DNA of 64,000 bases from contig NZ_CP126741.1 in NCBI RefSeq assembly GCF_030246905.1, positions 2,046,001 to 2,110,000 of the forward strand, given 5' to 3'. The position numbers and the translations under genes are program-made. The stretch comes from Microbacterium sp. zg-Y818 (lineage in GTDB: Bacteria; Actinomycetota; Actinomycetes; Actinomycetales; Microbacteriaceae). Every line of letters starts with the position of its first letter. Positions within the stretch are counted from its first letter, which is position 1. The notes under the pieces are model-generated. The model saw nothing but the letters and a program-made list of their open reading frames with translations. It had not been told where the DNA came from and searched no databases. Below are positions 44,521-54,211 of this stretch, in pieces.

Positions 44521-46641
44521 TCAGTCCAGAGCCACCGTGGCCGGCGCCTCGAGCCGCGCCGAGGTCACCCGGGCGCCCGTGGGCACGCGTCCCCCGCCGA
44601 TGAGCACCTGCGCGTCGGGGTGCGGCGGCAGGATCTCGATCGCGACGCGCTGCGCCCCCCGCCGATCGTGCGAGGGGATACGCCACGGCTCGCCGCGGTA
44701 GATCGCATCCGACAGCAGCCGGTCGCCGACCCACGCCCGCGCGACATCGCCCTCCCAGTCGATCACGAGGGTCCCCTCCGCGTCGTCGGGGAGATCGAGG
44801 GCGATCTGGGCGGCGCCGCTCCAGTCGGTGGGGATCGACGCGCGCCCGTTGGGGGCGGCGTGCCGCTCGGGCGGCGTGCCGGCGGCGCGCACGGTCGTGA
44901 CCGCGACGTCGGCGCGTCGCGGCGACGCCGAACCCACGGCGACCCAGCCGTCGTCGGTCAGCCGCTGCACCTCGCCGGCGGCGAACAGCTCGACACGGTC
45001 CGGCGCAACCGGGCCGTCCGCGAGCACGAGGTCATCGCCGCGCACGCCCAGTCGCAGGCCGTCGGTCTCGCTCAGCACGAGCACGCGGGCGACGACCTCC
45101 CCATCGATGACCAGCTCCGAGAGCTCCCCCGGACCGTCCAGCTCCGCCGGGCGCACCTCGGCGTCGGCGTCGAAGCGGGCGGGGATGCCGTCGGTCGCCG
45201 TGAGCACCAGCAGCGGAGCCCCGCGCCAGGTGACCTGTGTCAGCGGCTGCGCCGTCGCCCAGCGCACCGTGGCGGCGCCGACGCGCAGTCCGAACGGCCA
45301 GACGAACGCCGCACCGGAGGGGATGTCCACGGCGGGGAACTCGACCTCGCCGGCATCCGTCGTCACGCCGAACGCGACGCCGGCGTGGGCAGGCAGGGTG
45401 ACGCCCGGCTGGTGGTTCACGACGAAGACGAACCCCGCGGAGCCGTCCGAGCGCACCGACCAGCGCAGCCCCTCGGCGTCGGGTGCGACGGGGGCATCGT
45501 CGGGGAACGATGCCGGCATGTCGGCCAGGAGCGCGCCCCACTGCTGCAGCAGGTGGTGCTGACGTCGCAGGCGATACCAGCTCGCGCGCGGCATCCCATC
45601 GACCGTCAAGGGCGCACCGAAGTCGTACGAGATGTCGGTGAAGTCGTTGGGTTCGCCGGTGGCGTGGGCCTCCTGCAGGCCGACGCGCGGGTTGCGGCCG
45701 TCGGAGAACATGTAATAGCCCTGCCACACGCTCCCCGACGCGAGCTTGGCGAGGGTCAGCGCATCGACGTCGTCGGCGGTCACGAGTGGGCGGCGGTGGT
45801 AGGCGGCCACCATGCCGGCCCCGATCTCGCAGGTCGCGAAGGGCAGGTCGTACTCGCGGGCCTCACCGGGCTCGCCGGTGCGGTGATCGGCTCCGATGCC
45901 GTCGTCGTCACGACGCGCCGACGGGTAGAAGTTGCTTTCGCTGCGGAGGTCCCGCACGTCGGAGGCCTCGATCCAGAACGAATCGGAGTACCCGCCGAAC
46001 ACCGGCAGCACGTCGTCGGGGAGGTCGGCCGCGCCCCAGCCTGTGGCCACCCAGAGCGGCGCCGAGAAGCCCACGCGCTCGGCCAGAGCGCGCAGCGTGC
46101 TCAGGTGCTGCGGCTGGTCGTAGAGCTCGTTGTCGACCTGGATGGCGAACAGCGGGATGCCGCGCACCTGCTCCTCGAGCAGGGTGTACCAGCGCTCCAC
46201 CTCGGCGAGGTAGGCGGGATCGTCGGTGCGCACGGCCATGCCCGACTCGGCGATCCAGTCCGGCAGGCCGCCGTGGCGCGTCTCGGCGTGGGCGTAGGGA
46301 CCGATGCGCAGCACGATCTCGAGCCCTTGTGCGCGCGCGGCGCGCAGGAACGCGCCCACGTCGAGGCCGCCGTCGAACGAGACCTCTCCGCGCACGGGCT
46401 CGTGGTGGTTCCACAGCACGTACGACGCGACGTGCGTGATGCCGGCGGCGCGCACGCGGCGCAGCGTGTCGTCCCACTGCGCCCGCGGCAGACGCGAGAA
46501 GTGCACCTCACCGGTCAGCGGGAAGACCGGTGCGCCGTCGACGAGCACCGATCGGTTCGTGACGGTGACCGCCCCAGCCCCCAGGTCCGTGGTGTGGGAC
46601 GCCTCGGGCGCGTGGACGTGGAGGGAGTTCGTGGGGGGCAC
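44521..46641 (-). CDS. GH35 beta-galactosidase
   Basis: Protein of 706 residues. The TIM-barrel part carries GEVHFSRLPRAQWDDTLRR, ASYVLWNHHEPVRGEVSFDGG, VLRIGPYAHAETRHGGLPDW, the acid/base Glu in IQVDNELYDQ and the probable nucleophile in ATCEIGAGM. The C-terminal half is beta-rich jelly-roll modules. No signal peptide, so it acts on imported beta-galactosides. The GTG at 46641 with AAAGGT upstream is preferred. It is divergent from the transporter operon. Confidence 0.9.
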   Translation of the reverse strand: MPPTNSLHVHAPEASHTTDLGAGAVTVTNRSVLVDGAPVFPLTGEVHFSRLPRAQWDDTLRRVRAAGITHVASYVLWNHHEPVRGEVSFDGGLDVGAFLRAARAQGLEIVLRIGPYAHAETRHGGLPDWIAESGMAVRTDDPAYLAEVERWYTLLEEQVRGIPLFAIQVDNELYDQPQHLSTLRALAERVGFSAPLWVATGWGAADLPDDVLPVFGGYSDSFWIEASDVRDLRSESNFYPSARRDDDGIGADHRTGEPGEAREYDLPFATCEIGAGMVAAYHRRPLVTADDVDALTLAKLASGSVWQGYYMFSDGRNPRVGLQEAHATGEPNDFTDISYDFGAPLTVDGMPRASWYRLRRQHHLLQQWGALLADMPASFPDDAPVAPDAEGLRWSVRSDGSAGFVFVVNHQPGVTLPAHAGVAFGVTTDAGEVEFPAVDIPSGAAFVWPFGLRVGAATVRWATAQPLTQVTWRGAPLLVLTATDGIPARFDADAEVRPAELDGPGELSELVIDGEVVARVLVLSETDGLRLGVRGDDLVLADGPVAPDRVELFAAGEVQRLTDDGWVAVGSASPRRADVAVTTVRAAGTPPERHAAPNGRASIPTDWSGAAQIALDLPDDAEGTLVIDWEGDVARAWVGDRLLSDAIYRGEPWRIPSHDRRGAQRVAIEILPPHPDAQVLIGGGRVPTGARVTSARLEAPATVALD

Positions 46642-46767
46642 AGCGGACCTTTCGTGGGGGCCTGTCCAGTCTACGGAAGCATCACCCAGGGCACCGAGAG
46701 TCGACCACTGAATCGTCCAGGCACAGCGCGGCATCCGACATGTCGCCGCCCGTAGAGTCGGGGGAAA

Positions 46768-46791
46768 TCTCGGATCGCGCCATATCCGAGA
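46768..46791. promoter_or_regulatory. Inverted repeat in the GH35/ABC divergent region
   Basis: TCTCGGAT and ATCCGAGA (8-bp arms, 8-base spacer) lie 30 bp before the solute-binding protein start. A regulator operator or a 5' leader hairpin; the AraC protein encoded at 49993 is the natural candidate. Confidence 0.5.
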
Positions 46792-46820
46792 GGATCCACG
46801 AGCACATGCGAGGGAGCATT

Positions 46821-48143
46821 ATGTCCATGAATCAGCCACAACGCCGCAGGCGGCTTCTTTCCGCCGTGGCCATCGGCGCGGCAGGGGCGCTCGCGCTCTC
46901 GGGCTGCGCCGGCGACGCCGAAGGCACGGCCGACGGCCCCGTCGAGATCACGTTCCAGTCCTGGGTGCCCAACATCGACCAGGTCGTGGACGCTTTCAAC
47001 GAAGAGCACGACGACATCCACGTCACGCTCGAGACGATCACCGCCGGGCCCGACGGCGGCTACGCCAAGATGCTCTCGGCGGTGCAGGCCGGCAACCCCG
47101 CCGACGTCGCCCAGGTCGGCTACGACTCCATCCCCGACTTCCTCGTCAACGACGCCCTCGAGGACATCACCGACTACGTCGGCGACTCGGCCGACGACTT
47201 CGTGCCGTGGCAGTGGGAGACCGGCGTCTTCGACGACCGCGTCTACGCCGTGCCGCAGGCTTCGGGTCCGCTCGGCCAGTTCTACCGCAAGGACATCTTC
47301 GACTCGCTGGGCCTTGCCTACCCCACCACGTGGGACGAGTACTACGAGGCGGCCAAGGTCATCCGTGCCTCCGACCCCAACCGCTACATCGCGGCGTTCG
47401 CCTTCAACCAGGCACCGTGGATGATCGGGCTCGCGCAGCAGGGCGGCGCGAACTGGTTCGACACCGAGGACGACGCGTGGGTCGTCGACATCGACGGGGA
47501 TGCCACCATCAGCGTCGCCGACTACTGGCAGAAGCTCATCGATGAGGACCTCGTCAAGATCGAGGCCGACTTCTCGAGCGAGTGGAACGCCGACATCCAG
47601 AGCGGCAACGTCGTCACGTGGATCTCGGGTTCCTGGGCCGACGCGATCCTGCGCGGCACGGCGCCGGACACCGCCGGATCGTGGGCGGTCGGACCCGTGC
47701 CGCAGTGGCAGGCCGGCGAGAACGTCTCGGCCACCTGGGCCGGCGGGTCCGCCAGCGTCGTGCTGAAGGGGTCGAAGAACCCCGAGGCTGCCGCCGAGTT
47801 CGCCCTGTGGATGAACTCCGACCCTGCGAGCGTCGACATCCTCACCTCGGTGGGCGCCGGCTGGCCGGCCATCGCCGACACCAGCGGCGTCGCGTCGCTG
47901 CAGGAGGACCCCGAGGTCTTCGCCTTCTACGGCGGTCAGGACATCTGGGACGTCTTCGCCGAGTCGGATGCTGCGGTCGACACCTCTTGGCAGTGGCCGC
48001 CGCTGGCATCCACCCTCTTCGCGTCGCTGACCGACAACGTCAAGGCGGCCGTCGATGCGGGAACCCCGATCGCGGATGCCTACCGCAAGACGCAGTCCGA
48101 CGTCGTGAACGCGCTCGAAGAGCGCGGCATCGCCGTCAAGTGA
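46821..48143 (+). CDS. Sugar ABC transporter solute-binding lipoprotein
   Basis: Protein of 440 residues. Signal LLSAVAIGAAGALALSGC with lipobox, then ITFQSWVPNIDQVVDAFNEEH, VQAGNPADVAQVGYDSIPDFL and NVVTWISGSWADAI. GAGGGAG lies 6 bases before the ATG at 46821; another ATG at 46806 is possible. Binding protein for the permease pair that follows. Confidence 0.93.
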   Translation: MSMNQPQRRRRLLSAVAIGAAGALALSGCAGDAEGTADGPVEITFQSWVPNIDQVVDAFNEEHDDIHVTLETITAGPDGGYAKMLSAVQAGNPADVAQVGYDSIPDFLVNDALEDITDYVGDSADDFVPWQWETGVFDDRVYAVPQASGPLGQFYRKDIFDSLGLAYPTTWDEYYEAAKVIRASDPNRYIAAFAFNQAPWMIGLAQQGGANWFDTEDDAWVVDIDGDATISVADYWQKLIDEDLVKIEADFSSEWNADIQSGNVVTWISGSWADAILRGTAPDTAGSWAVGPVPQWQAGENVSATWAGGSASVVLKGSKNPEAAAEFALWMNSDPASVDILTSVGAGWPAIADTSGVASLQEDPEVFAFYGGQDIWDVFAESDAAVDTSWQWPPLASTLFASLTDNVKAAVDAGTPIADAYRKTQSDVVNALEERGIAVK

Positions 48144-48207
48144 TCCCCGGCGGGGGGAGGGACCGGTGTCCCTCCCCCCGCTTCTCATTCCTCGCTGAAA
48201 GCACCCC

Positions 48208-49122
48208 ATGAGCACCCTCGTCCCCCGCCGCACCCGGCGCCGCCCTCGCCCGGCGCTGTGGGCGCTGCTGCTGCCCTTCGTCGTGATGTTCGCGCTGTTC
48301 TTCATCGCGCCGATCATCTACGCCCTGGTGCAGAGCATGTTCGCCACCAAGAGCTCGGGCCTCGGCCTCGGCCGCCCCGAGACGGTCTTCGTCTTCTTCG
48401 ACAACTACGCCCGCGCCCTGAGCGATGCCACGTTCGTCGAGAGCCTCGGCCGCCTGCTGCTGTTCTCGGCCATCCTCGTTCCCCTCATGGTGATCACGGC
48501 GCTCGGCCTGGCCCTGCTGCTGGACTCGGGCCGCGCCTGGGGCGGCAAGTTCTTCCGGGTGCTGTACTTCGCCCCCTATGGCGTGCCCGGCGTCGTGGCC
48601 ACGCTGCTCTGGGGGTTCCTGTACGTGCCCGCCACGAGCCCCATCCTGCAGATGCTCGACGGCATCGGCGTGAGCATCAACCCGCTCTCCGGCGACAACG
48701 TGCTTTTCGCGATCGCCAACATCGCCCTGTGGGGCTTCGCGGGCTACAACATGATCATCCTGATCTCGGCCCTGCACGCGATCCCCTCGGAGCTGTACGA
48801 GGCCGCGCGCGTCGACGGCGCCTCGGCATGGTCGATCATCTGGAGCATCAAGCTGCCGCTGGTGCGCCCCTCGCTGATCCTCGTGACGGTCTTCACCGTC
48901 ATCGGCACCCTGCAGCTGTTCGTCGAGCCGCTCGTGCTGCGTCCGCTGACGACCGCCATCAGCTCCACCTTCACCCCCAACCTGGCCGCGTACAACCAGG
49001 CGTTCGCCCAGGGCAACCCGAACCTCGCCGCCGCGATGGCCGTCATCGTCGCCGTGCTGGGCTTCGCGTTCTCGTTCGGCTTCCTCCGCCTCGTCAACCG
49101 AAAGGGGAACCGCGCATGGTGA
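48208..49122 (+). CDS. Sugar ABC transporter permease (MalF type)
   Basis: Protein of 304 residues with six membrane segments and the EAA loop EAARVDGASAWSIIWSIKLP. It overlaps the next permease by 7 bp. Confidence 0.93.
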   Translation: MSTLVPRRTRRRPRPALWALLLPFVVMFALFFIAPIIYALVQSMFATKSSGLGLGRPETVFVFFDNYARALSDATFVESLGRLLLFSAILVPLMVITALGLALLLDSGRAWGGKFFRVLYFAPYGVPGVVATLLWGFLYVPATSPILQMLDGIGVSINPLSGDNVLFAIANIALWGFAGYNMIILISALHAIPSELYEAARVDGASAWSIIWSIKLPLVRPSLILVTVFTVIGTLQLFVEPLVLRPLTTAISSTFTPNLAAYNQAFAQGNPNLAAAMAVIVAVLGFAFSFGFLRLVNRKGNRAW

Positions 49123-49982
49123 GCCCAGCTCGTCCCGCATCGCGCGTCGCCCCCAGCAGCGTCGCCGTCAACGTCGTCCTCTTCGTCGCCGCGATCTACT
49201 TCGTCCTGCCGCTGGTGTGGGTCGTCATCGCCGCGACGAAGTCGCCCGGAGACCTCTTCGCCACCTTCGGGCTGTGGTTCTCGGACACCCCGCAGGCATG
49301 GGAGAACCTCACGCGCCTGTTCACGCAGGATGGCGGCGCCTTCACCCGCTGGGTGCTCAACAGCATCGTGTACTCCGGCGTGGGCGCAGCCGTCGCCATG
49401 GTCATCGCGAGCGCGTGCGGCTACGCCATCGCCAAGTACCGGTTCCGCGGCCGCGAGGCGCTGTTCTCGGTGATCCTCGGCGGCGTGCTGGTGCCGGCGA
49501 CGGTCATCGCCCTGCCGCTGTACTTCCTGCTCAACACCGTGGGCCTCACGGGGTCGTACTGGGCGGTACTGCTGCCGAGCATGGTGAGCCCGTTCGGGGT
49601 GTACCTCGCCCGCATCCACGCCAACGCCAGCGTTCCCGACGAGATCATCGAGGCGGCCCGCCTGGATGGCGCCGGCGACCTGCGCATCTTCGGGTCCATC
49701 GCCGCGCGCATGATGATGCCGGCGCTGGTGACGATCTTCCTGTTCCAGTTCGTCACCATCTGGAACAACTACCTGCTGCCGCTGGTCATGCTCAACGACA
49801 CCCGCACCTTCCCCGTGACCCTCGGCCTAACCCTGTGGAACTCGCAGACGCAGCGCGACCCCATGTTCTACCAGCTGGTGGTCACCGGCTCCGCCGTGTC
49901 GGCGATCCTGCTGGTCGCACTGATGGTCGCCCTGCAGCGGTTCTGGCGCGCCGACCTCACCGCCGGCGCCACCAAGGGCTGA
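49116..49982 (+). CDS. Sugar ABC transporter permease (MalG type)
   Basis: Protein of 288 residues, six membrane segments, EAA loop EAARLDGAGDLRIFGSIAAR. AAAGGGGAA lies about 8 bases before the ATG at 49116. As in the first sugar locus, no ATPase gene follows; a shared MsiK-type ATPase is assumed. Confidence 0.93.
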   Translation: MVSPARPASRVAPSSVAVNVVLFVAAIYFVLPLVWVVIAATKSPGDLFATFGLWFSDTPQAWENLTRLFTQDGGAFTRWVLNSIVYSGVGAAVAMVIASACGYAIAKYRFRGREALFSVILGGVLVPATVIALPLYFLLNTVGLTGSYWAVLLPSMVSPFGVYLARIHANASVPDEIIEAARLDGAGDLRIFGSIAARMMMPALVTIFLFQFVTIWNNYLLPLVMLNDTRTFPVTLGLTLWNSQTQRDPMFYQLVVTGSAVSAILLVALMVALQRFWRADLTAGATKG

Positions 49983-49992
49983 GCACGCCGGA

Positions 49993-50856
49993 TCAGCCCT
50001 TCCGCGTGCTCCGGTACGCGGAAGGGCTCATTCCGTGGGTGCGGCGGAACTGCCGGGAGAAGTAGAACGGATCATCCATCCCGACGGCGCGCCCGATCTC
50101 GGCCACCGGCAGTCCCGTGGTGTCCAGCAACTGCCGGGCCCGCGCCATCTTCTGCGCCAGGTGGTAGGCCAGCACTCCCCCGCCCGTGGCCTCCCGGAAC
50201 AGCGCCGCCAGGTGCGACGTCGAGACCCCCACCATCGCGGCGAGGTCCGGCACCTGCACTCGGCCGTCGACCCGCTCCTCGAGGTACCGGATGGCGCGCT
50301 CGAGCGGGGTGCCGTCCTCCGGCAGCGCCCGGTCGACGGCCAGCTGCGTCAGAAGACGCCAGGCCATGCCGGATGCCGCGAGCAGCCGGGCGGGAGTGGT
50401 GTCGCGCTCGAGTGACGTCGCGATCTCGTCCAGCAGCGCCGTGGCACGGTCGACGGCCCGCAGCGACATCGTCACCTTCGCGGCGCTGACGCCGGCGGCC
50501 TCCAGCAGCTCCGGCACGTCGCTTCCCCGCATGTGACACCACCAGATCGTCCAGGGGTCCTCTGCGTCCGCTCCGTAGGAGTGCGGCACGCCGTGCGGGA
50601 TCACGAGCGCCGTGGAGCTGCCGATCCGGGTGTGGACGCCGTCGATGTCGATCCATCCCTTGCCCGCGACGCACACGATCACGATGGTCTCGGGCGCCCC
50701 CGCAGGCCGGTGACGCGCGTGGCCGTGCGCGTGGGGAAAGTGCCCCGCGTCGGTGACGACGATGCGCCGGGTGGCGGGTCGGCTGAGTGCGGCATCCACC
50801 AGGGGATACGGCACGACGCTCATGCGCTGGTGATCGAATCCGTCGCGGCGCTCCAT
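49993..50856 (-). CDS. AraC-family regulator
   Basis: Protein of 287 residues with an N-terminal cupin-like sensing domain (HARHRPAGAPETIVIVCVAGKG, IPHGVPHSYGADA) and two C-terminal HTH units (VPDLAAMVGVSTSHLAALFRE and LPVAEIGRAVGMDDPFYFSRQF, followed by GMSPSAYR). Lies convergent with the permease and divergent from the DUF5107 gene; it probably senses a sugar and controls this locus. Confidence 0.92.
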   Translation of the reverse strand: MERRDGFDHQRMSVVPYPLVDAALSRPATRRIVVTDAGHFPHAHGHARHRPAGAPETIVIVCVAGKGWIDIDGVHTRIGSSTALVIPHGVPHSYGADAEDPWTIWWCHMRGSDVPELLEAAGVSAAKVTMSLRAVDRATALLDEIATSLERDTTPARLLAASGMAWRLLTQLAVDRALPEDGTPLERAIRYLEERVDGRVQVPDLAAMVGVSTSHLAALFREATGGGVLAYHLAQKMARARQLLDTTGLPVAEIGRAVGMDDPFYFSRQFRRTHGMSPSAYRSTRKG

Positions 50857-50950
50857 TCCCTCATCCTGGCACGTGCGATCGTCGGATCGTCCATCCGCAC
50901 CGATCAATCCGCCATGGCGGGGCGCTGGCCGGCGCCCTAGATTCGGCAGG

Positions 50951-53900
50951 GTGACCCGAGACGAATCCGCCCCGAGCCGTATCCAGCTCCCCACGGCCCC
51001 CGCCGACCAGCAGCTCATCCTCGACGGTGGCGGCGTGGCCTGCTGGAGCGAGCCGGTGCAGATCGACACCTACGAGGCCGGCGAGCCCGACCGCTACCCG
51101 CTGTTCCTCGACCGACGCGTGTACCAAGGCTCGAGCGGCCGGGTGTACCCGCTGCCGATGACCGATCACATCGCGCACGAGAAGCACCCGCGACTGTGGC
51201 AGGCCATCCACCTCGAGAACGCCTCGGTGCGGCTCATGCTGCTGCCCGAGCTCGGCGGCCGCGTCCACATCGGCTACGACAAGGTCGCCGGGTACGACTT
51301 CTTCTACCGCAACAACGTCATCAAGCCCGCCCTGGTGGCCCTCGCCGGCCCCTGGATCTCGGGCGGCGTGGAGTTCAACTGGCCGCAGCACCACCGGCCG
51401 GCGACCTACCTGCCCGTCGACAGCCGCATCGAGCGCGAGGACGACGGCGCCGTCGTCGTCTGGCACAGCGACCTCGATCCGCTGCAGCGGATGCGGGGCG
51501 TCCACGGCATCCGCCTGCGGCCCGATTCGTCGCTCATCGAGCTCGAGGCCAGGCTGCACAACCGCACCGACGTGCCGCAGACCTTCCTGTGGTGGGCGAA
51601 CGTCGCCGCGCGCTCGCACGAGCAGTACCAGTCGTTCTTCCCCGACGACGTGGCGTACGTCGCCGACCACGCCCGACGCGCGATCACGGCGTTCCCCCGT
51701 GCGGACCGGCCGTACTACGGCGTCGACTATCCCGCCCTGGCCGCCGAGCGACCCGACTCCGACCGCATCGATATCTACAGCAACATCCCGGTGCCGACGT
51801 CGTACATGATCACGGACACCGCGGATTCGTTCTTCGGCGGCTACGACCACGCCGCCCAGGCCGGCTTCGTGCACTGGGCCGACCGGGCCATCTCGCCCGG
51901 CAAGAAGCAGTGGACCTGGGGCGACGGGCCGATCGGCCGTGCCTGGGACGCGCAGCTCACCGACGACGACGGCCCCTACGTCGAGCTCATGGCCGGGGTC
52001 TACACCGACAACCAGCCGGACTTCTCGTGGCTCGCTCCTGGTGAGACGAAGACGTTCTCGCAGTTCTGGTACCCCATCCACGCCATCGGCCCGGCGCGGC
52101 AGGCGACGACGGATGCCGCCGTCTCGCTGGCCGCGCACCCCGACGGCGCCCGCGTCGGTGTCATCGCCACGCGTGCCGTGCCCGGCGCGGTCGTCACGGT
52201 GCAGACGGCGTCGGCCGGCACCGCGCGGTGGACCTGCGACCTCGGCCCCGACGCACCGACGGTGCGGGAGGTGTCCGTGCCCGAGTCGACGATCCGCACC
52301 ATCACCGTGCGCGCTGCCGACGGCCGGGAGCTGGTCACCTGGCGACGCCGCGATGAGAGCGCGCCCGAGCCCTGGGTCGCCGAGGCGCCCGATGCCGCCG
52401 AAGACCTGGACTCCAACGACGAGCTGTTCCTCACCGCGCAGCACCTGCTGCAGTACCGGCACCCCTCCCGGCCGGCCGTGCCGTATCTCGAAGAGGCGCT
52501 GCGTCGGGACCCCGGCGACACCCGCGCCGCCACCGCGCTGGCGGCCTCGCACCTCGCGCGAGGCCGCTACGACGCCGCGCACGCGCTGCTCAACACCGCC
52601 GTCGCGCGTTTGACCCGCCGCAACCTCAACCCCCGCGACGGCGAGGCGCACTACCTGCTGGGTCTGGTGCTCGAGCGCCGGGGCGAGCGGCAGGCCGCCG
52701 ACGATGCGTTCGCGACCGCATCCTGGCTGAAGGGCTGGCGTACGCCGGCAGTGCTCGCGCGAGCCCGCCTCGCGCTGCACGCGGGACGACCGGACGACGC
52801 CCTGGAGCTGGCGACCGGACTCCCCCACGTCCCCGAGGCAGCCCGCCTGCGGGTGCTCGCCCTGCGCCGGCTCGGCTGCGCCGGCGACGCCGACGCCGCA
52901 CTGAAGCGCCTCATCGACGCCGATCCCCTCGACGCCGCCACCCGCGCCCTCACCGGCGACCGCATCGCCGTGGACCCCCGCACCCCGCTCGACGTCGCCG
53001 CCGAGTTCGCCCGCGCCGGGGCCTACGACGAGGCCCTCGCCGCCACGGCCCAGCCGGCCGCGCCGGCCCCGGCGGCGTTCGGCAACGCCGAGCCGATGCG
53101 CCACCTGCTGCGGGCGGTGTGGTTCGCCGCGCTCGGTGACGAGACGGCTGCGGCGGAGGAGCGGGCGGCGGCCGCGGCGAGCGACCCGGCCCTGGCGTTC
53201 CCCGCAGGCCTCGACCAGTTCGACGCCCTCTCTGCGGCGGTCGCCGCCGAGCCCGAGCACGCCGTCGCGCGGGCGCTGCGCGGCATGTGGCTGCTCGAAG
53301 CGGGACGCGCCGGCGATGCCCTCGGCGACCTGCGTGCGGCCACGGCTGCCGGAACCGCCGACACCGTTGCGTGGCGCAACCTGGCGCTGGCGATCATGCA
53401 CACCGGCGGCTCCCCCACTGAGGCGGATGCCGCGTACGCCCATGCCCTCGGCCTCGCCGTCGACGCGCGTCTCGTCTTCGAGCGCGACCTGCTGGCCCAG
53501 GTGCGCGGTCTCGGACCCGCCGAGCGCCTCGCGCTGCTGGAGGAGCACCCCGACCGGCTGCACGAGCGCGACGACCTCGCCCTCGTGCACGCGACGCTGC
53601 TGCTCGACGCCGAGCGCGTCGACGAGGCGTGGACCCTGCTCACCGGCCGGGTCTTCCGGCCGTTCGAAGGCGGCGAGGGACGCGTGATCGCCGCCTTCGA
53701 CCGAGCCTCGTGCGTGCTCGCCCGGCGGATGCTCGCCGCGGGAAACGCGCAGGCCGCGGCCGCGCTGCTGTCGGACGGGCTCGTGCCTCCAGCATCCCTG
53801 GGCGAGGGTCGCCACCCCGCCGTGCCGCAGGCGGAACGGCTCGTGCTTCTGGGCGACGCCCTCGTGGCTCTCGACGACGCGGAGGGCGCGCGCCGGGCGT

Positions 53901-54211
53901 GGTCCGATGCCCGCAGTCACAGCCCTCTGGCGGTCGCCCCGCGACCCGCGGACGAAGCCGACTACTGGATCGGCATGGCGCACCAGCGCCTGGGCGAGCG
54001 CGAAGCGGCCGAAGAGGTGTGGGCACGCCTGGAGCGCCGGGCGGTCGAACTCGAAGCGGCCAAGGATGCTGTCGACTACTTCGCCACGTCGCTCCCCGAA
54101 CTCCTCGTCTTCGACGTCGACACCGCCGCCGCCCGCCGCGTCACCGCAGCACACCTGCGGCAGCTCGCCCGTCAGGGCCGCACCGCCGCATCAGGAAGGA
54201 TCGGATCATGA
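50951..54211 (+). CDS. DUF5107 and TPR-repeat protein
   Basis: Protein of 1086 residues. The first third is a DUF5107 beta-sandwich (residues about 60-400: LLPELGGRVHIGYDKVAGYDFFYRNN, GGVEFNWPQHHRPATYLPVD, YSNIPVPTSYMI). The rest is built from tetratricopeptide-type helical repeats rich in Ala (LEEALRRDPGDTRAATALA, ARGRYDAAHALLNTA). No signal peptide. The GTG at 50951 is used. DUF5107 proteins resemble aldose-epimerase or glycosidase-like sandwich folds; here it is likely an intracellular sugar-processing or sensing protein. The next gene overlaps by ATGA. Confidence 0.82.
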   Translation: MTRDESAPSRIQLPTAPADQQLILDGGGVACWSEPVQIDTYEAGEPDRYPLFLDRRVYQGSSGRVYPLPMTDHIAHEKHPRLWQAIHLENASVRLMLLPELGGRVHIGYDKVAGYDFFYRNNVIKPALVALAGPWISGGVEFNWPQHHRPATYLPVDSRIEREDDGAVVVWHSDLDPLQRMRGVHGIRLRPDSSLIELEARLHNRTDVPQTFLWWANVAARSHEQYQSFFPDDVAYVADHARRAITAFPRADRPYYGVDYPALAAERPDSDRIDIYSNIPVPTSYMITDTADSFFGGYDHAAQAGFVHWADRAISPGKKQWTWGDGPIGRAWDAQLTDDDGPYVELMAGVYTDNQPDFSWLAPGETKTFSQFWYPIHAIGPARQATTDAAVSLAAHPDGARVGVIATRAVPGAVVTVQTASAGTARWTCDLGPDAPTVREVSVPESTIRTITVRAADGRELVTWRRRDESAPEPWVAEAPDAAEDLDSNDELFLTAQHLLQYRHPSRPAVPYLEEALRRDPGDTRAATALAASHLARGRYDAAHALLNTAVARLTRRNLNPRDGEAHYLLGLVLERRGERQAADDAFATASWLKGWRTPAVLARARLALHAGRPDDALELATGLPHVPEAARLRVLALRRLGCAGDADAALKRLIDADPLDAATRALTGDRIAVDPRTPLDVAAEFARAGAYDEALAATAQPAAPAPAAFGNAEPMRHLLRAVWFAALGDETAAAEERAAAAASDPALAFPAGLDQFDALSAAVAAEPEHAVARALRGMWLLEAGRAGDALGDLRAATAAGTADTVAWRNLALAIMHTGGSPTEADAAYAHALGLAVDARLVFERDLLAQVRGLGPAERLALLEEHPDRLHERDDLALVHATLLLDAERVDEAWTLLTGRVFRPFEGGEGRVIAAFDRASCVLARRMLAAGNAQAAAALLSDGLVPPASLGEGRHPAVPQAERLVLLGDALVALDDAEGARRAWSDARSHSPLAVAPRPADEADYWIGMAHQRLGEREAAEEVWARLERRAVELEAAKDAVDYFATSLPELLVFDVDTAAARRVTAAHLRQLARQGRTAASGRIGS

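Noticed and set aside
50861..54154. 1097-codon open frame on the minus strand
   Set aside because: Antisense shadow of the DUF5107-TPR gene, a product of high GC codon bias; no start site or motif.
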